Shown here: in pieces, positions 24,255 through 34,187 of the stretch
Numbering within the stretch: the first letter of the stretch is position 1
How the letters are laid out: each line of letters starts with the position of its first letter
Source: JAHOYW01 sp963664605
GTDB taxonomy: Bacteria; Verrucomicrobiota; Lentisphaeria; Victivallales; Victivallaceae
Assembly: GCA_963664605.1 (NCBI GenBank)
Contig: OY761536.1
Coordinates: forward strand, 3,596,001 to 3,660,000
Direction of reading: 5' to 3'
Length of the DNA stretch: 64,000 nucleotides
Made by a program: the position numbers and the translations under genes
Notes under the pieces: model-generated
The model's database searches: none
What the model was told of the DNA's origin: nothing
Seen by the model: the letters and a program-made list of their open reading frames with translations, nothing else

Positions 24255-26780
24255 ATGAAGATAATAACTATAATCGCTTTTCTAATATGTGGAATTAGCG
24301 TATGTTTTTCTGGAGAAATCATTTTAGGTGTCAACGGCAGAACCAAACATGAAATTGTAATACCTGACAAGTTCAAGAATGAAAGCGCAAAAGAATCAAT
24401 ATCACGCGCCGCAAAACTTATTCAACAAGCTTTTGCCGCAAATCGTATAAAACTTAAGGTTGTCAAGGAAAGCAACAGGACCGGCGGTATGCACGGCATC
24501 TATCTCGGCTCGACAAAATTTGCAAAAAATAACGGCGTCGATGTAGACAGTCTAAAAAGATGGCAGCACATCCACAAAGCAATCGGCAAAAACATAATTA
24601 TAGCTGGAAATGATAGAAATGACCCGGTTTTGAAAAGATTATCCGCCTGGGATAAAACAAAAAGCAAAAAACTTAGTCCGCGCCCTTATTATGTAACGCT
24701 TCACAGCGCAGCTGAATTCCTTTACCGCTATGCCGGAGCTCGTTTCTTAAAGCCTGATGAAAGCGGTATAGAATTTATTCCTCTAACGGTCATAAGAGTA
24801 CCTGACAAGCTTGATAGCGAGTTAGAGCCCTTGAATAGAGAACACAAGTTTTCGAAAAACTGCAATAGTTTATTCTCAATAGCCAACCACTGCGGAATGT
24901 TTCAAAGCGTATGGTGGGGAGGCGGTCATCAGCATTGGCAGGCGCTTATTCCTGAAAAACATTTCAAAAAACATCCTGAATATTTTACATTAATAAACGG
25001 CTTGCGTACCGTTGCCGGGCGAAGGGGACATCCGTGTCTTTCCAACCCCGAAGTCAGGGAGCTTATTTATAAACATATACTGGCGCAATGTGACATGGGA
25101 TATGATATTATCCAAGTCGGGCAAAATGATGGTTTTACCCCCTGTCAATGTGAAAAATGTGTCGCTATGTACGGTATCAAGCCGTCTGCAACTCCCCGGG
25201 ATGGTATAAAATGGTTAAAAGATCCGGCTTGGGGCGAAAAAATCTGGAGGGTGCATCTTGAACTGGCAAAACGCCTGCGAAAAGACCGCCCCGGTAAGAA
25301 ATTAATGCTGACGGCATATGGCCCGTGCGCTCATCCGCCAACCGGCGTCGAATTTCCGGAGAACGTCATGGTCGAAATAGCATGTGGATTACTGGACAGT
25401 TTTCAAAACTGGAAAAATGTAAAGGTTCCCGGCGGTTTTGGAGCGTTGTTTTACATATGGGGCAATTATCAGGTTCCCGGATATACCCCTGTAAGAAATA
25501 TTTCCTACATACAAAAATTAGGTGAATATGTCACAAAATATAATGTTCACGTTTTTGACCTTGATGGCCGCCCCACTATGGAATATGGTCTGGAAGGTCC
25601 GAACATATATGCCTATCTTCGTTTTGGAATGTATCCCCGCTTAAAAAATGTAGATGAATTATTCAATGAATATATTGAATCGGCATTTATGGAATCAAAA
25701 ATTCCCATGAGACGTTTCTTTATTGAGCTGCAAAAGTCCACAGAACTCTGGAACATCAACAAGAAATACATCTTGAAGATGGGGCGCAACCCAATAAGGA
25801 CTCTGGGAATCATGTACACCCCTGAAATAATGAATAAACTTGAAAAGGATCTTTCCACGGCAGAAAAAACCGCAACCCGGGAAGATGTTAAAAAGCGCCT
25901 TGCCTCAGTCAGGCTTGAGTTTAATTTCCTGAAAGATATCATGGACGTGATTTATAGATGGCACCACTTCCAGCTTGTCGGAAATTCGGAGTCATTTGAA
26001 GAGCTTCTCAATGCCGTTGAAAAAAGAAACAACAACCTTAAGGCTGTGAAGCTTGAAAAACTGAAAACTAACGGAAGATATATGGGGATCCCGCCGTTTA
26101 ACTGGAATGTTGCAGATATGCGTGAACAGGGCTATGCCGCTCTTAAAGATAAAAACACAGTTGCTCTCTTCGCTAAAGCCAAACCGACTTTAGATTCAAA
26201 AGTCTGGAATTCAGCAAAAGCAGTAAAACTGGGAGCTGATATCGGGTACAATAAAAAGATTTCAAGCGAAACCACGTTCAAGGTTATGTATGACAAGCAG
26301 AATTTGTATATTCGGGTTACCGGAAAACAAAAAGCTAATCTTAAAAAATTCAAATCCCGCGGACGCGACAGTGAAATATGGCTGGCTGAATCCATCACGT
26401 TCCAGCTCTCCCCGGATTCGGATAAAAGCAAATACTATTATTTCTCATATGATGATGTCCAAAATTCATTCGCGGATGCTGAGCACGGATTTATTACAGA
26501 CAACCTTGATCCACGTTATGGCTGGAATGACTGGCACTGGAATGGGAAATGGAGCTATGAAACAAAAATCACTAATAATGTATGGGAATCAATGGCGGTT
26601 ATACCATTTAAATCAATCAATGCGAAAACACCTGAGCCTTCTGATGTATGGGCATTTAATATAGGGCGTGTACATTTCCTGAAAAATGGTAAACGCGAGT
26701 TTTCCGCATGGAATAAAAGAATTAATAAATCTTATATTCCCGGAGATGCATTCATGGGAAGCCTTACATTCAAAAAATGA
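24255..26780 (+). CDS. Secreted DUF4838 glycosidase-like protein with CBM9-like domain (cassette B)
   Basis: An 841-residue protein with a signal peptide (IIAFLICGISVCFS). It opens with GEIILGVNGRTKHEIVIP, nearly the same as the paralogue at 49147. A GH67-N-type domain spans residues ~20-190 and the DUF4838 barrel ~190-480, with IIQVGQNDGFTPCQCEKC as the family's Asp-plus-CxCxxC motif. An alpha-helical linker follows, and a CBM9-like C-terminal sandwich covers ~620-841 (DSEIWLAESITFQLSP; GWNDWHWNGKWSYETKI). By family this could be an endo-acting N-acetylglucosaminidase (GH163-related, from memory); the substrate is unproven. It overlaps the TPR gene by four bases, so translation is coupled. 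Confidence 0.8.
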   Translation: MKIITIIAFLICGISVCFSGEIILGVNGRTKHEIVIPDKFKNESAKESISRAAKLIQQAFAANRIKLKVVKESNRTGGMHGIYLGSTKFAKNNGVDVDSLKRWQHIHKAIGKNIIIAGNDRNDPVLKRLSAWDKTKSKKLSPRPYYVTLHSAAEFLYRYAGARFLKPDESGIEFIPLTVIRVPDKLDSELEPLNREHKFSKNCNSLFSIANHCGMFQSVWWGGGHQHWQALIPEKHFKKHPEYFTLINGLRTVAGRRGHPCLSNPEVRELIYKHILAQCDMGYDIIQVGQNDGFTPCQCEKCVAMYGIKPSATPRDGIKWLKDPAWGEKIWRVHLELAKRLRKDRPGKKLMLTAYGPCAHPPTGVEFPENVMVEIACGLLDSFQNWKNVKVPGGFGALFYIWGNYQVPGYTPVRNISYIQKLGEYVTKYNVHVFDLDGRPTMEYGLEGPNIYAYLRFGMYPRLKNVDELFNEYIESAFMESKIPMRRFFIELQKSTELWNINKKYILKMGRNPIRTLGIMYTPEIMNKLEKDLSTAEKTATREDVKKRLASVRLEFNFLKDIMDVIYRWHHFQLVGNSESFEELLNAVEKRNNNLKAVKLEKLKTNGRYMGIPPFNWNVADMREQGYAALKDKNTVALFAKAKPTLDSKVWNSAKAVKLGADIGYNKKISSETTFKVMYDKQNLYIRVTGKQKANLKKFKSRGRDSEIWLAESITFQLSPDSDKSKYYYFSYDDVQNSFADAEHGFITDNLDPRYGWNDWHWNGKWSYETKITNNVWESMAVIPFKSINAKTPEPSDVWAFNIGRVHFLKNGKREFSAWNKRINKSYIPGDAFMGSLTFKK

Positions 26781-27634
26781 GGAAAATGATGAAAATTTTA
26801 TATTTACTGTTAATATCCGTTTTTATCCTTGAGGTTCAAGCTTTGGACAATAAAGGAATAAGAAACGCACGCAACCTGTTAAAAGAAAAACGCTATAATG
26901 AAGCAATCGCCATTTACAAGAAGATGGTTGAAAACACGAAAAAAATTAAAGAAAAGCAATATTATACTGAATTGGCAATTCGTGCCGCTTTGAAAAGCAA
27001 AGATAAAAAAAAGGCTGAAGAACTGATAGGAATGCTTGATGATCCTATGCGGCAGAATTTTATTTTTATGAAATTTTTTGCCCCGAAAGAAGTCATCGCT
27101 AAAGCATCTAAACTTGATTTATCTAAAATGCCCAAGGACGTTATAAGTGATGCCTACGCATTACGCGGAATTGCTTTCCTGAGATTGAAAAACAATGAGC
27201 GGGCTTTGGGTGACCTTAAAAAAGCTTTGGATTATTCCGGCGGGAAGCTGAAAGGAATAAGCGCAAAATATATTGGCGACATGTACGTTTCCCAGGGCGA
27301 TGAAAAAGCCGCAGAAGAGTATTACTCTAAAGCTGTCGCGTCAACATCAGGAGCTTATTCATGGCGTTGCGCCTCAGTTACAGACCTCTCAAAAATATTG
27401 ATAAAGAAGGGAGAAGCAGAAAAAGCTCTGGCCTTATATTCTGATGCTCTTTTGAAGCGGGCGAATAACAGAAATAAAGCGTTACTTTATGCCGGGAAAG
27501 CGGATGTCCTGGAAGCTGCCGATAAAAAATCAGAAGCGTTAAGCGCCCTTGAGTCAGCAGTAAAATATGCTGACGGCAAATACAAAGAGGGTTTAAAAAA
27601 ACGACTTAACAAACTGGCGGAAGATATGCTTTAA
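26777..27634 (+). CDS. Secreted TPR-repeat protein (cassette B)
   Basis: A 285-residue protein with a signal peptide (ILYLLLISVFILEVQA) and no lipobox. TPR units follow: ARNLLKEKRYNEAIAIYKKM, GIAFLRLKNNERALGDLKKAL, GDMYVSQGDEKAAEEYYSKAV, KKGEAEKALALYSDALL. The first ATG overlaps the stop of the DUF4838 gene (ATGA). The internal ATGs at 26786 and 26789 are also possible, and 26789 has GAGG six bases upstream. It is about as long as the cassette D protein (51717) and shares its ARxLxKEKRYxEAI opening, so the two are paralogues. Probably a periplasmic partner of the DUF4838 enzyme. Confidence 0.75.
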   Translation: MRKMMKILYLLLISVFILEVQALDNKGIRNARNLLKEKRYNEAIAIYKKMVENTKKIKEKQYYTELAIRAALKSKDKKKAEELIGMLDDPMRQNFIFMKFFAPKEVIAKASKLDLSKMPKDVISDAYALRGIAFLRLKNNERALGDLKKALDYSGGKLKGISAKYIGDMYVSQGDEKAAEEYYSKAVASTSGAYSWRCASVTDLSKILIKKGEAEKALALYSDALLKRANNRNKALLYAGKADVLEAADKKSEALSALESAVKYADGKYKEGLKKRLNKLAEDML

Positions 27635-27723
27635 ACAACAGTTTCACGACATAAGAAAGGTCTGTTGATTACAAAAAATATATTTAAGCTTTATTAACAA
27701 TAACTATTGAGCTCTTTGACGTT

Positions 27724-27791
27724 CTTTTATCAAATAGAGCAGTTCTTTTAACGAATAAAGCCTTGTTATTTTAGCATTTTAATATTATCAT
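27724..27791 (+). promoter_or_regulatory. Tandem AraC-type operator and promoter of the SGNH-to-GNAT operon
   Basis: Direct repeats CTTTTATCAAATAGAG (27724-27739) and CTTTTAACGAATAAAG (27745-27760), 13 of 16 bases identical and exactly 21 bp apart. Two bases later comes -35 TTGTTA (27763-27768), 17 bp, then -10 TATCAT (27786-27791). The proximal 16-mer is identical base for base to the one at 48289-48304. The start of transcription would be ~100 bases before the SGNH ATG. Confidence 0.65.
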
Positions 27792-27892
27792 TAAACTCTT
27801 TAAAATAGTAATTTCCGCAAGCATAATGTTTCCGGATTTGAACCAAGCATATCGTATAGCAAACATATAATAACTTTAATTTTTCAAGATTA

Positions 27893-28543
27893 ATGAATAC
27901 CAAAAAAGACAAAACGATTGTTGCATTCGGAGCATCAACAACAGCCCCGAGAGGTAATTTAAAAGTATACTCAATGCATCTGGCTGAAAGATTTCCAGAA
28001 TACACCGTTATTAATTCCGGTGTCCCGGGAAACTCAACCGAACTGGCAAAAGCAAGATTTAAATGTGATGTGCTTTCCCATAAACCAGACCTTGTCATTA
28101 TCCTGCTGGGGACAAACGATTCTGCAATAGATGTCTGGAAAAACCCTCCGGCTGACAAACCAAGAGTGCCAATTGAAACTTATGAAGAAAACATACGGTA
28201 TTTCATCAATGAGCTGGAAAAAATTAATTGTCTTACCATCCTTATTGCTCCACAGCCGCTTGTCTGGACGGAAAAACTTAGACAGCTTTACGGCAAAGCT
28301 CCTTATAAAACTGACAGCAGGACGGGTTTTAACTTCATGCTTGTTAAATATGCTGCTTCGCTCTGCAAAATAGCAGCTGAAAAAAAACTTCCATTTATCA
28401 ACCTGACAAAAGTTTTTGATAGATATGCCAGAGAAAATAATATTGCAATTGAAAAATTGTTTCTTGATGGAATGCACCCGAACGATGAAGGACAGAAAAT
28501 AATTGCGGATGTTTTGATAAAGAAAATGGAAAAATATTTATAA
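27893..28543 (+). CDS. SGNH/GDSL-family hydrolase
   Basis: A 216-residue cytoplasmic esterase-type protein. The nucleophile block is VAFGASTT (Ser near residue 14, a G-x-S variant of GDS), block II is NSGVPGNST, block III is LLGTNDS, and block V is LDGMHPNDEG with the catalytic Asp and His. Such enzymes remove O-acetyl or other acyl esters from sugars, including sialate-O-acetyl groups, or act as acyl hydrolases. It is the first gene behind the tandem-operator promoter and is followed after 23 bp by a sialidase-like gene, which fits a role in de-esterifying a modified acidic sugar. No strong Shine-Dalgarno is seen; AAGA lies six bases before the ATG. Confidence 0.8.
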   Translation: MNTKKDKTIVAFGASTTAPRGNLKVYSMHLAERFPEYTVINSGVPGNSTELAKARFKCDVLSHKPDLVIILLGTNDSAIDVWKNPPADKPRVPIETYEENIRYFINELEKINCLTILIAPQPLVWTEKLRQLYGKAPYKTDSRTGFNFMLVKYAASLCKIAAEKKLPFINLTKVFDRYARENNIAIEKLFLDGMHPNDEGQKIIADVLIKKMEKYL

Positions 28544-28566
28544 TCCACTTACAGAGAAATTTTAAT

Positions 28567-29727
28567 ATGGTTCATAATATTGCAAATTACGTAGTACACG
28601 AGGAACTGATCGAAGATCATCGGATTGATAAATTAAGGTCAGGAGAAGGCGCTGTCTGTGAACTGCCGGACGGTTCTCTATATTGCGTGTATGGGAAATT
28701 CGCCGGGTCCAAAGATGAAGATAAAGCAACTTTGACTGAAATAAGGTCAAAGGACGGTGGACGTTCCTGGACAGATAAAAAAGACTTGTTAAAACCGGAC
28801 AATGATATATTGAATAACATGTCTGTCAGCCTTTTAAACTTGCAAGACGGCAGAGTTGCAATGATTTATTTGCACAAAGTTTCAACCGTTCTGTGCTATC
28901 CGCTTTTTATAACAAGTTCCGATAACGCAAAGACCTGGAGTGCTCCAGTCGATGTCGCGTCTGAAAGAAAAGGCTATTATGTGGTTAACAATGACCGGCT
29001 TGTACAGCTGCGGAGTGGACGTATTTTGCTTCCGTACGCATGGCACGGAAGCAAGCCTGACTTTAAGGCAGAAGAACATTTTGTGTACTGCGGCTGCTTT
29101 ATTTCTGATGATACCGGGCAAAGCTGGCGTTTAAGCAAAGATGAAATTTTTATTAAAAAAGAAAATATTACTATGCCTCGAAAAATTTATGAGGCAAACC
29201 CCGCTGCTTATAAACATATTCAGGATGGTTATGTACAGTGTCAGGAACCAGGAATTGTCGAAATTGATAATGGCAGGCTTATGATGTGGTGCAGAACTCC
29301 TGGGGGGTATGCTTACCGCACATATTCTGACGATGGCGGCAATACCTGGGGGGACTTTACTGCAATCAAAGAATTCTTAATGGCATGCGGCCCGCAGAGC
29401 ATTAAAAGGATTCCCGGGACAGACCGTTATATAATGCTGTACAATGACCGCGGTGAACTGCCCTTCGGCCATCCTCAATTTAACTGGAGACGGCCTTTGT
29501 CCGTAGCTGTAAGCGATGATGGTTGCAAAACCTGGAAATATCATGGGCTTCTCGAACCGGAAGACATACCGAGTAATTGCTACTACAGTATTTGTTTTAG
29601 CGGTGAAAATGTTATTTTTTCATATTATGAAGGAGTTATGAATGTTGATAAAAACGGCGTCTTCAGTCCTAAGAATTTAAGCTCTCTCAAAATAAAAGTA
29701 GTCAAACAGGAATACTTCATCCTGTAA
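28567..29727 (+). CDS. Sialidase-like Asp-box (BNR) protein
   Basis: A 386-residue protein without a signal peptide. Five Asp boxes are visible: SKDGGRSWTD, SSDNAKTWSA, SDDTGQSWRL, SDDGGNTWGD and SDDGCKTWKY, as in a sialidase-superfamily beta-propeller. GAVCELPDGSLYCVYGKF and GPQSIKRIPGTDRYIMLYND are the conserved first and fifth blades, shared with the cassette A protein at 15068, its closest relative here. The N-terminal Arg of the F/Y-R-I-P motif is not evident, so it may act on another acidic or 2-keto sugar, or have a different activity. It lies between the SGNH and FAD-oxidoreductase genes in one operon. Confidence 0.7.
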   Translation: MVHNIANYVVHEELIEDHRIDKLRSGEGAVCELPDGSLYCVYGKFAGSKDEDKATLTEIRSKDGGRSWTDKKDLLKPDNDILNNMSVSLLNLQDGRVAMIYLHKVSTVLCYPLFITSSDNAKTWSAPVDVASERKGYYVVNNDRLVQLRSGRILLPYAWHGSKPDFKAEEHFVYCGCFISDDTGQSWRLSKDEIFIKKENITMPRKIYEANPAAYKHIQDGYVQCQEPGIVEIDNGRLMMWCRTPGGYAYRTYSDDGGNTWGDFTAIKEFLMACGPQSIKRIPGTDRYIMLYNDRGELPFGHPQFNWRRPLSVAVSDDGCKTWKYHGLLEPEDIPSNCYYSICFSGENVIFSYYEGVMNVDKNGVFSPKNLSSLKIKVVKQEYFIL

Positions 29728-29770
29728 TTATATAAAAGTACAAACATTGAAATAAAACAGAGAACATATT

Positions 29771-31957
29771 GTGAATATCAATAGTGATTTTGTAGTGATC
29801 GGCGGTGGAGTTGCAGGAGTATGCACAGCAATAACCGCTGCCCGTAACGGTTTAAAAACCGTACTTGCCCATAACCGCCCTTTTCTCGGCGGTCCATCCG
29901 GCGCTGAATGCTGTGCTGACAGCGACGGGCGTTTTGTAACCGGAGCATACAATTATGTAAATCGTTCAGCCCGTGAAACCGGACTGCTTGAGGAAATGAA
30001 ATGCGAAGCTTTTTACCGTTCCGCTAATGGCTGGCAGCAGCATTGGAGTTTGGTTCTTCGGGAGTGGTGTGAGCGTGAAGAAAATTTAACTCTTTTAATG
30101 AACACAGAAGCTGTCGAATTAAAAATGCACAGCGGCAGAATATTGGCTGTTAAAGCAATAACTCAGGGCAATGAAAAACAGTATTGGCTTTCGGCTCCGG
30201 TCTTTGCGGATTGTTCCGGGGACTCTTTTCTGGGATTTAACGCAGGCGCTGAATTCAGGATAGGGCGCGAAGCTTCATCTGAGTTCAACGAAACGCTCGC
30301 ACCGGAAAAAGCCGATAAAAAGACAATGGGCTCTTCAATTGCTTTCCGGGCAATCGACACCGGCTCGCCTGTACCGTTTTTTGCTCCTGACTGGATACAT
30401 AAGATAAACTCAGATGATGACTTACCCTATCGTTTGCATAATAATCCCCGACATGGATATTGGTGGCTTGAATACGGCGGGGAGTGTGACACGATAGGTG
30501 ATAATGAGGCCATATACAAGAAACTGTTGTCTGTCCTTTACGGAGTTTGGGACCACGTTAAAAACGGCGGGGATCATGGAGCCGCCAATTATGCTATCAA
30601 TTGGATATCGGCGATACCGGCAAAACGTGAATCCCGTCGGCTTGAAGGCGCGGTAATGCTCACCCAGAACGATATTGTCGAGCATACCGAATATCCAGAT
30701 GCTGTTGCCTATGGCGGCTGGCCGATAGATATTCATCCGCCGGAAGGCGTTTTCGGGAAAGGTCATCCCGGTTCGGCGCCTCCTTTTATTTTTCCCGGAG
30801 TCTACCATATCCCGTTCCGCGCATTGTACTCACGCAACATAACAAACCTGATGATGGCCGGACGCAACATAAGCGTTTCTCACGTAGCTCTTGGCTCAAC
30901 GCGCGTTATGGCTACTTGCGGGCTTTGCGGACAGGCAGTAGGCACTGCGGCGGCAATTTGTCTTAAATATGGATGTGACCCAGCAGATATAAGTACAAAA
31001 TATATAGAAGAATTACAAGATATGCTTCACCGTTCCGACGTGCTGCTGCCTTATATTGACACTCCTGAAGAAAGCGTTTTTAACAAAGCTGAAGCTGATA
31101 GTCAAGAACTGCTTGAAATCCGGAATGTTACCGGAGAATTAGCGTTAAAAGCTGCCGAAAAAGATCAAAAAATATATGATCCGTGCGATGTTCCTCCTGA
31201 CGACAGAAGACGTGCTCAGATGTTTCCGCTCGCAACTGGTCAAATATCGCATGTAGACATTGCGTTCAATAACTACAGCAATAATGAAAAGAATATTAAA
31301 GCTGAACTTCATGAAGCGTCGAAACCTGGAATTTTTGAAGGAAGGAAACTTGCGGAAAGTGCCGCGGTAATTCCCCCCGGCAAAGAGCAATACGGGCGTT
31401 TCGAGTTTAATATCAACACTGGAGGAAAGGCTTGCTTTATTGTTCTTTCTGCTGAAGAAGACCTTTCAGTATGTATTTCCCGCCGTCATCTTCCCGGCCT
31501 CTACTGTAAGCCGGACAGCCCCTACTTCACAAACGACAACTTTGTATTCAAGGTATTCCCGGAACAGCGTGTTTTTTCTTCTTCTAATGTCCTCTTTACC
31601 CCGGCGCGTCCCGGCTTAAAGTCAAATATATGGATATCAGACAGTTCTGAAGGCTTTCCACAAAAACTGAAGCTTTCAGCTCCTGAACCAGTAAACTGTT
31701 CATGCGTCGAGATTGTCTTTGACACTAACCTTGACAAACAACAGGGATATGGAGCCCCGGAGGAATGCGTCCGTGAATATACTCTTGAGCTGCTGACCCA
31801 AGATGGCAAGCGCATACTCGCAGGACATGAAAAAGATAACCGGCACAGAATAAAACGTCATACTTTCGCGGAAACAAAAATAACCGGAATCCTGTTGACT
31901 GTAATATCAACAAACGGTGATGCTTCTGCAAGAGTTTACAATATAAAAGTACAATAA
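29771..31957 (+). CDS. FAD-dependent oxidoreductase with C-terminal beta domain
   Basis: A 728-residue protein. The dinucleotide-binding motif is FVVIGGGVAGVCTAITAARNG, followed by the PFLGGPSGAECC stretch of the FAD_oxidored group. A second FAD contact is likely at NLMMAGRNISVSHVALGSTRVMATCGLCGQAVGTAA. The C-terminal ~250 residues look like a galactose-binding-type beta sandwich (WISDSSEGFPQKLKLSAPEPV; VREYTLELLTQDGKRILAG). This group occurs widely in PVC and Bacteroidota sugar loci; the substrate is generally unknown. Given GH4 and Gfo/Idh neighbours, it may oxidise a sugar hydroxyl. The start codon is GTG. It follows the sialidase-like gene by 43 bp and precedes GH4 by 21 bp. Confidence 0.75.
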   Translation: MNINSDFVVIGGGVAGVCTAITAARNGLKTVLAHNRPFLGGPSGAECCADSDGRFVTGAYNYVNRSARETGLLEEMKCEAFYRSANGWQQHWSLVLREWCEREENLTLLMNTEAVELKMHSGRILAVKAITQGNEKQYWLSAPVFADCSGDSFLGFNAGAEFRIGREASSEFNETLAPEKADKKTMGSSIAFRAIDTGSPVPFFAPDWIHKINSDDDLPYRLHNNPRHGYWWLEYGGECDTIGDNEAIYKKLLSVLYGVWDHVKNGGDHGAANYAINWISAIPAKRESRRLEGAVMLTQNDIVEHTEYPDAVAYGGWPIDIHPPEGVFGKGHPGSAPPFIFPGVYHIPFRALYSRNITNLMMAGRNISVSHVALGSTRVMATCGLCGQAVGTAAAICLKYGCDPADISTKYIEELQDMLHRSDVLLPYIDTPEESVFNKAEADSQELLEIRNVTGELALKAAEKDQKIYDPCDVPPDDRRRAQMFPLATGQISHVDIAFNNYSNNEKNIKAELHEASKPGIFEGRKLAESAAVIPPGKEQYGRFEFNINTGGKACFIVLSAEEDLSVCISRRHLPGLYCKPDSPYFTNDNFVFKVFPEQRVFSSSNVLFTPARPGLKSNIWISDSSEGFPQKLKLSAPEPVNCSCVEIVFDTNLDKQQGYGAPEECVREYTLELLTQDGKRILAGHEKDNRHRIKRHTFAETKITGILLTVISTNGDASARVYNIKVQ

Positions 31958-31978
31958 TTAAATAAACGAGGTAAAAAA

Positions 31979-33310
31979 ATGAGTACGAATACAAAAATTA
32001 CAATGGTCGGTGGCGGCAGCTATAACTGGTGTTCACGTTTGATCTGCGACTTAATCCAAACACCTGAATTCGAAAACAGCGATGTTTTCCTGCTGGATAT
32101 AAACTTAAAAGCCGCAGAGGAAATCAAGGCAGCCGCGGATCGCTTATGCAAGGATAACAATAAGAAATTCCGTTTTATTGCCACAAGTAATGAAGAAGAA
32201 GCCTTTAAAGAAACGGATTTTGTTATTATAACTATCTCCACCGGCGGCTTGAACATGATGCGCCACGATATCGAAATTCCCGAAAAATACGGAATTTACC
32301 AGACTGTCGGTGATTCAGTAGGTCCCGGCGGCTGGTCAAGACTTTTAAGGAACGTTCCTGTTTTTACCGATATGGCACAAAAAATAGAAAAACTTTCTCC
32401 CAACGCGGTTATTCTCAACTATACCAATCCGATGGCAGGTTTGACTGGAGCTGTTGAAGAGGCTTGTAATCTGCATCATGTCGGTCTTTGTCATGGCGTT
32501 TTTGGCACCCGGTTCTATATGTCAAGGATTTTCGATGTGAAGCCTGAAGAAATTTCATTGCGTTACGGAGGAGTCAACCACTTTTTCTGGATACTCGACT
32601 TTGCGGTCAAGGGCAGGGACGGCTATGAATTATTACGGGAAAAGCTGGGCAAAGACACCTTGTTGAAGTTTGACAAATCCAGTACAGACCCTGCCGGATT
32701 TTCAGATAATAACCATAAGTTGTTTTCCGAGCTATACGAAAATTATGGTTACCTTACTTATTCTGCCGACCGTCATACCAGTGAATTTTTCACTGCTTAT
32801 TTAACCGATATGGAAATGATGGAAAAATTTAAACTTGTACGCACCAGCATGGATAGCCGGCGCGAAGGTATTGAGAAAAAACGCCAGTTTGCTCTGGATT
32901 TGGCTTCAGGCAAAGAAAAAATTCTTGAACAGAGTATGGAAACCGCAATTGATATAATGAAAGCTTTTGTCATCGGCAAGCCATTTGTAGACGTAGTAAA
33001 CCTGCCGAATGAAGGTCAAATTGACAATTTACCGCGCAAAGCAGTTGTTGAAACACTGGGAGTTGTCGACCAAGGAGGTTTCTCTCCTATATGCGTTGGT
33101 TCAATGCCGGAAACTTTAAAACAAATAACTGAAGTCCATTGCAATATCCAGTTAATGAACCTTGAGGCCGCTATAACCGGTAACAAAGAGCTTGCGCTTG
33201 AGGCATTGCTCCTTGATCCGTTATGTGCGAAATTGCCGCCTTCAGAAGTCAAGAAGATGGGACTTGAATTATTAGAAGCGACAAAAGAATATTTACCTCA
33301 ATTTAAATAG
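31979..33310 (+). CDS. GH4 family glycosidase, CHG (alpha-glucuronidase-type) subgroup, second copy
   Basis: A 443-residue enzyme with the same length as, and roughly three quarters of the residues of, the GH4 at 17386. Landmarks are VGGGSYNW, NYTNPMAG, GLCHGVFG with the metal-binding Cys, and RYGGVNHFFWI with the metal-binding His. Like its paralogue it needs NAD+ and a divalent metal by family mechanism. The differences cluster in the C-terminal half, so the substrates may differ slightly. A Shine-Dalgarno GAGG lies eight bases before the ATG. It is followed after 19 bp by a PIG-L gene, repeating the order of the first locus. Confidence 0.8.
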   Translation: MSTNTKITMVGGGSYNWCSRLICDLIQTPEFENSDVFLLDINLKAAEEIKAAADRLCKDNNKKFRFIATSNEEEAFKETDFVIITISTGGLNMMRHDIEIPEKYGIYQTVGDSVGPGGWSRLLRNVPVFTDMAQKIEKLSPNAVILNYTNPMAGLTGAVEEACNLHHVGLCHGVFGTRFYMSRIFDVKPEEISLRYGGVNHFFWILDFAVKGRDGYELLREKLGKDTLLKFDKSSTDPAGFSDNNHKLFSELYENYGYLTYSADRHTSEFFTAYLTDMEMMEKFKLVRTSMDSRREGIEKKRQFALDLASGKEKILEQSMETAIDIMKAFVIGKPFVDVVNLPNEGQIDNLPRKAVVETLGVVDQGGFSPICVGSMPETLKQITEVHCNIQLMNLEAAITGNKELALEALLLDPLCAKLPPSEVKKMGLELLEATKEYLPQFK

Positions 33311-33329
33311 AAATAAAAGGGCGTTGATT

Positions 33330-34175
33330 ATGACTAAAAAAACACTTATGGCAATCGGCGCGCATGCCGACGATATTGAATTCAATGTCGCTTCCAGTTT
33401 CACGAAATATCATGAGCGTGGTTATGACATAGTTTATGTTATGAGCACAAACAATATGTCCGGGAAATGGAGCCGTATTCTTCCGGACGGAACCCGGGAG
33501 TCCCGCACCGTGCCCTGGTATGAACTCATGCCGCAGCGTAAACTTGAGTGCGCGAAAGCCGCGAAAGAGCTTTTTGATACAAAACCAATCCACCTGGACT
33601 ATCCGCAGCGGCATTACACTGACTCCAACGGGCAAATGATAGATTTGTGTTATGGAGCCCCCTCCCCCGGCTGCGTGCCTCCAGGAACTCCTACAATCAT
33701 AACCGCTAACGAATACAAACCCGAGGTGGAAAAACTGGCGGCGTTGATTTTAGAAAAAAATCCGGAAGCTATTTTAACCCATGCGCCAATTGACAACAAT
33801 CCTGAACACAGTTGTACGAACCTGCTGGTCTACAAGGCGTTTCGGGAAGCACAGAAACAGGGTTACAAAGGCAGTCTTTTGTTCTGGCTGGAGGTAGTGT
33901 CCACCGGACGCGGTGAAACCTTTAATTTATGGAATACCTTTATCAATACTGATGGTTATTTTGAGCGTAAATTCCAAGCTATCGGAATTCACGCCTGTCA
34001 GGTTCCGCGACCGGAAACTTTGGACTTGGAAGACGGCTTGCGCGGGAAAGTATGTGGTTGCGAATCAGCCGAAGTTTTCAACATCTGTCAGATCGGTGAT
34101 GACAATCAAGGCGAATTTATTCAGGAAATCATAAAAAACACCTGTCATTTTCAATACGGCATTCAGCAAAAATAA
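33330..34175 (+). CDS. PIG-L/LmbE-family deacetylase, second copy
   Basis: A 281-residue cytoplasmic enzyme with GAHADDIEF (zinc His, Asp, Asp) and a second His in NNPEHSCTNLL. It is a paralogue of the protein at 18773, sharing the VMSTNNxSGxWS segment, the HLDxPQRHY segment and the C-terminal CGCESAEVF. It differs by a longer Pro-rich loop (CYGAPSPGCVPPGTP). The ATG at 33330 has AAAAGG nine bases upstream; an in-frame TTG six bases earlier is less likely. The fragment of a third copy begins 12 bp after its stop. Confidence 0.8.
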   Translation: MTKKTLMAIGAHADDIEFNVASSFTKYHERGYDIVYVMSTNNMSGKWSRILPDGTRESRTVPWYELMPQRKLECAKAAKELFDTKPIHLDYPQRHYTDSNGQMIDLCYGAPSPGCVPPGTPTIITANEYKPEVEKLAALILEKNPEAILTHAPIDNNPEHSCTNLLVYKAFREAQKQGYKGSLLFWLEVVSTGRGETFNLWNTFINTDGYFERKFQAIGIHACQVPRPETLDLEDGLRGKVCGCESAEVFNICQIGDDNQGEFIQEIIKNTCHFQYGIQQK

Positions 34176-34187
34176 ATATGGAGTATT

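Noticed and set aside
17310..27778. Shared string TTGTT(T)ATTTTAGCAT at 17310 and 27763 as a separate regulatory element
   Set aside because: It overlaps the -35 and spacer of two promoters that already share the tandem operator; similarity in the spacer is not found at the other two promoters, so it may be chance or common ancestry.
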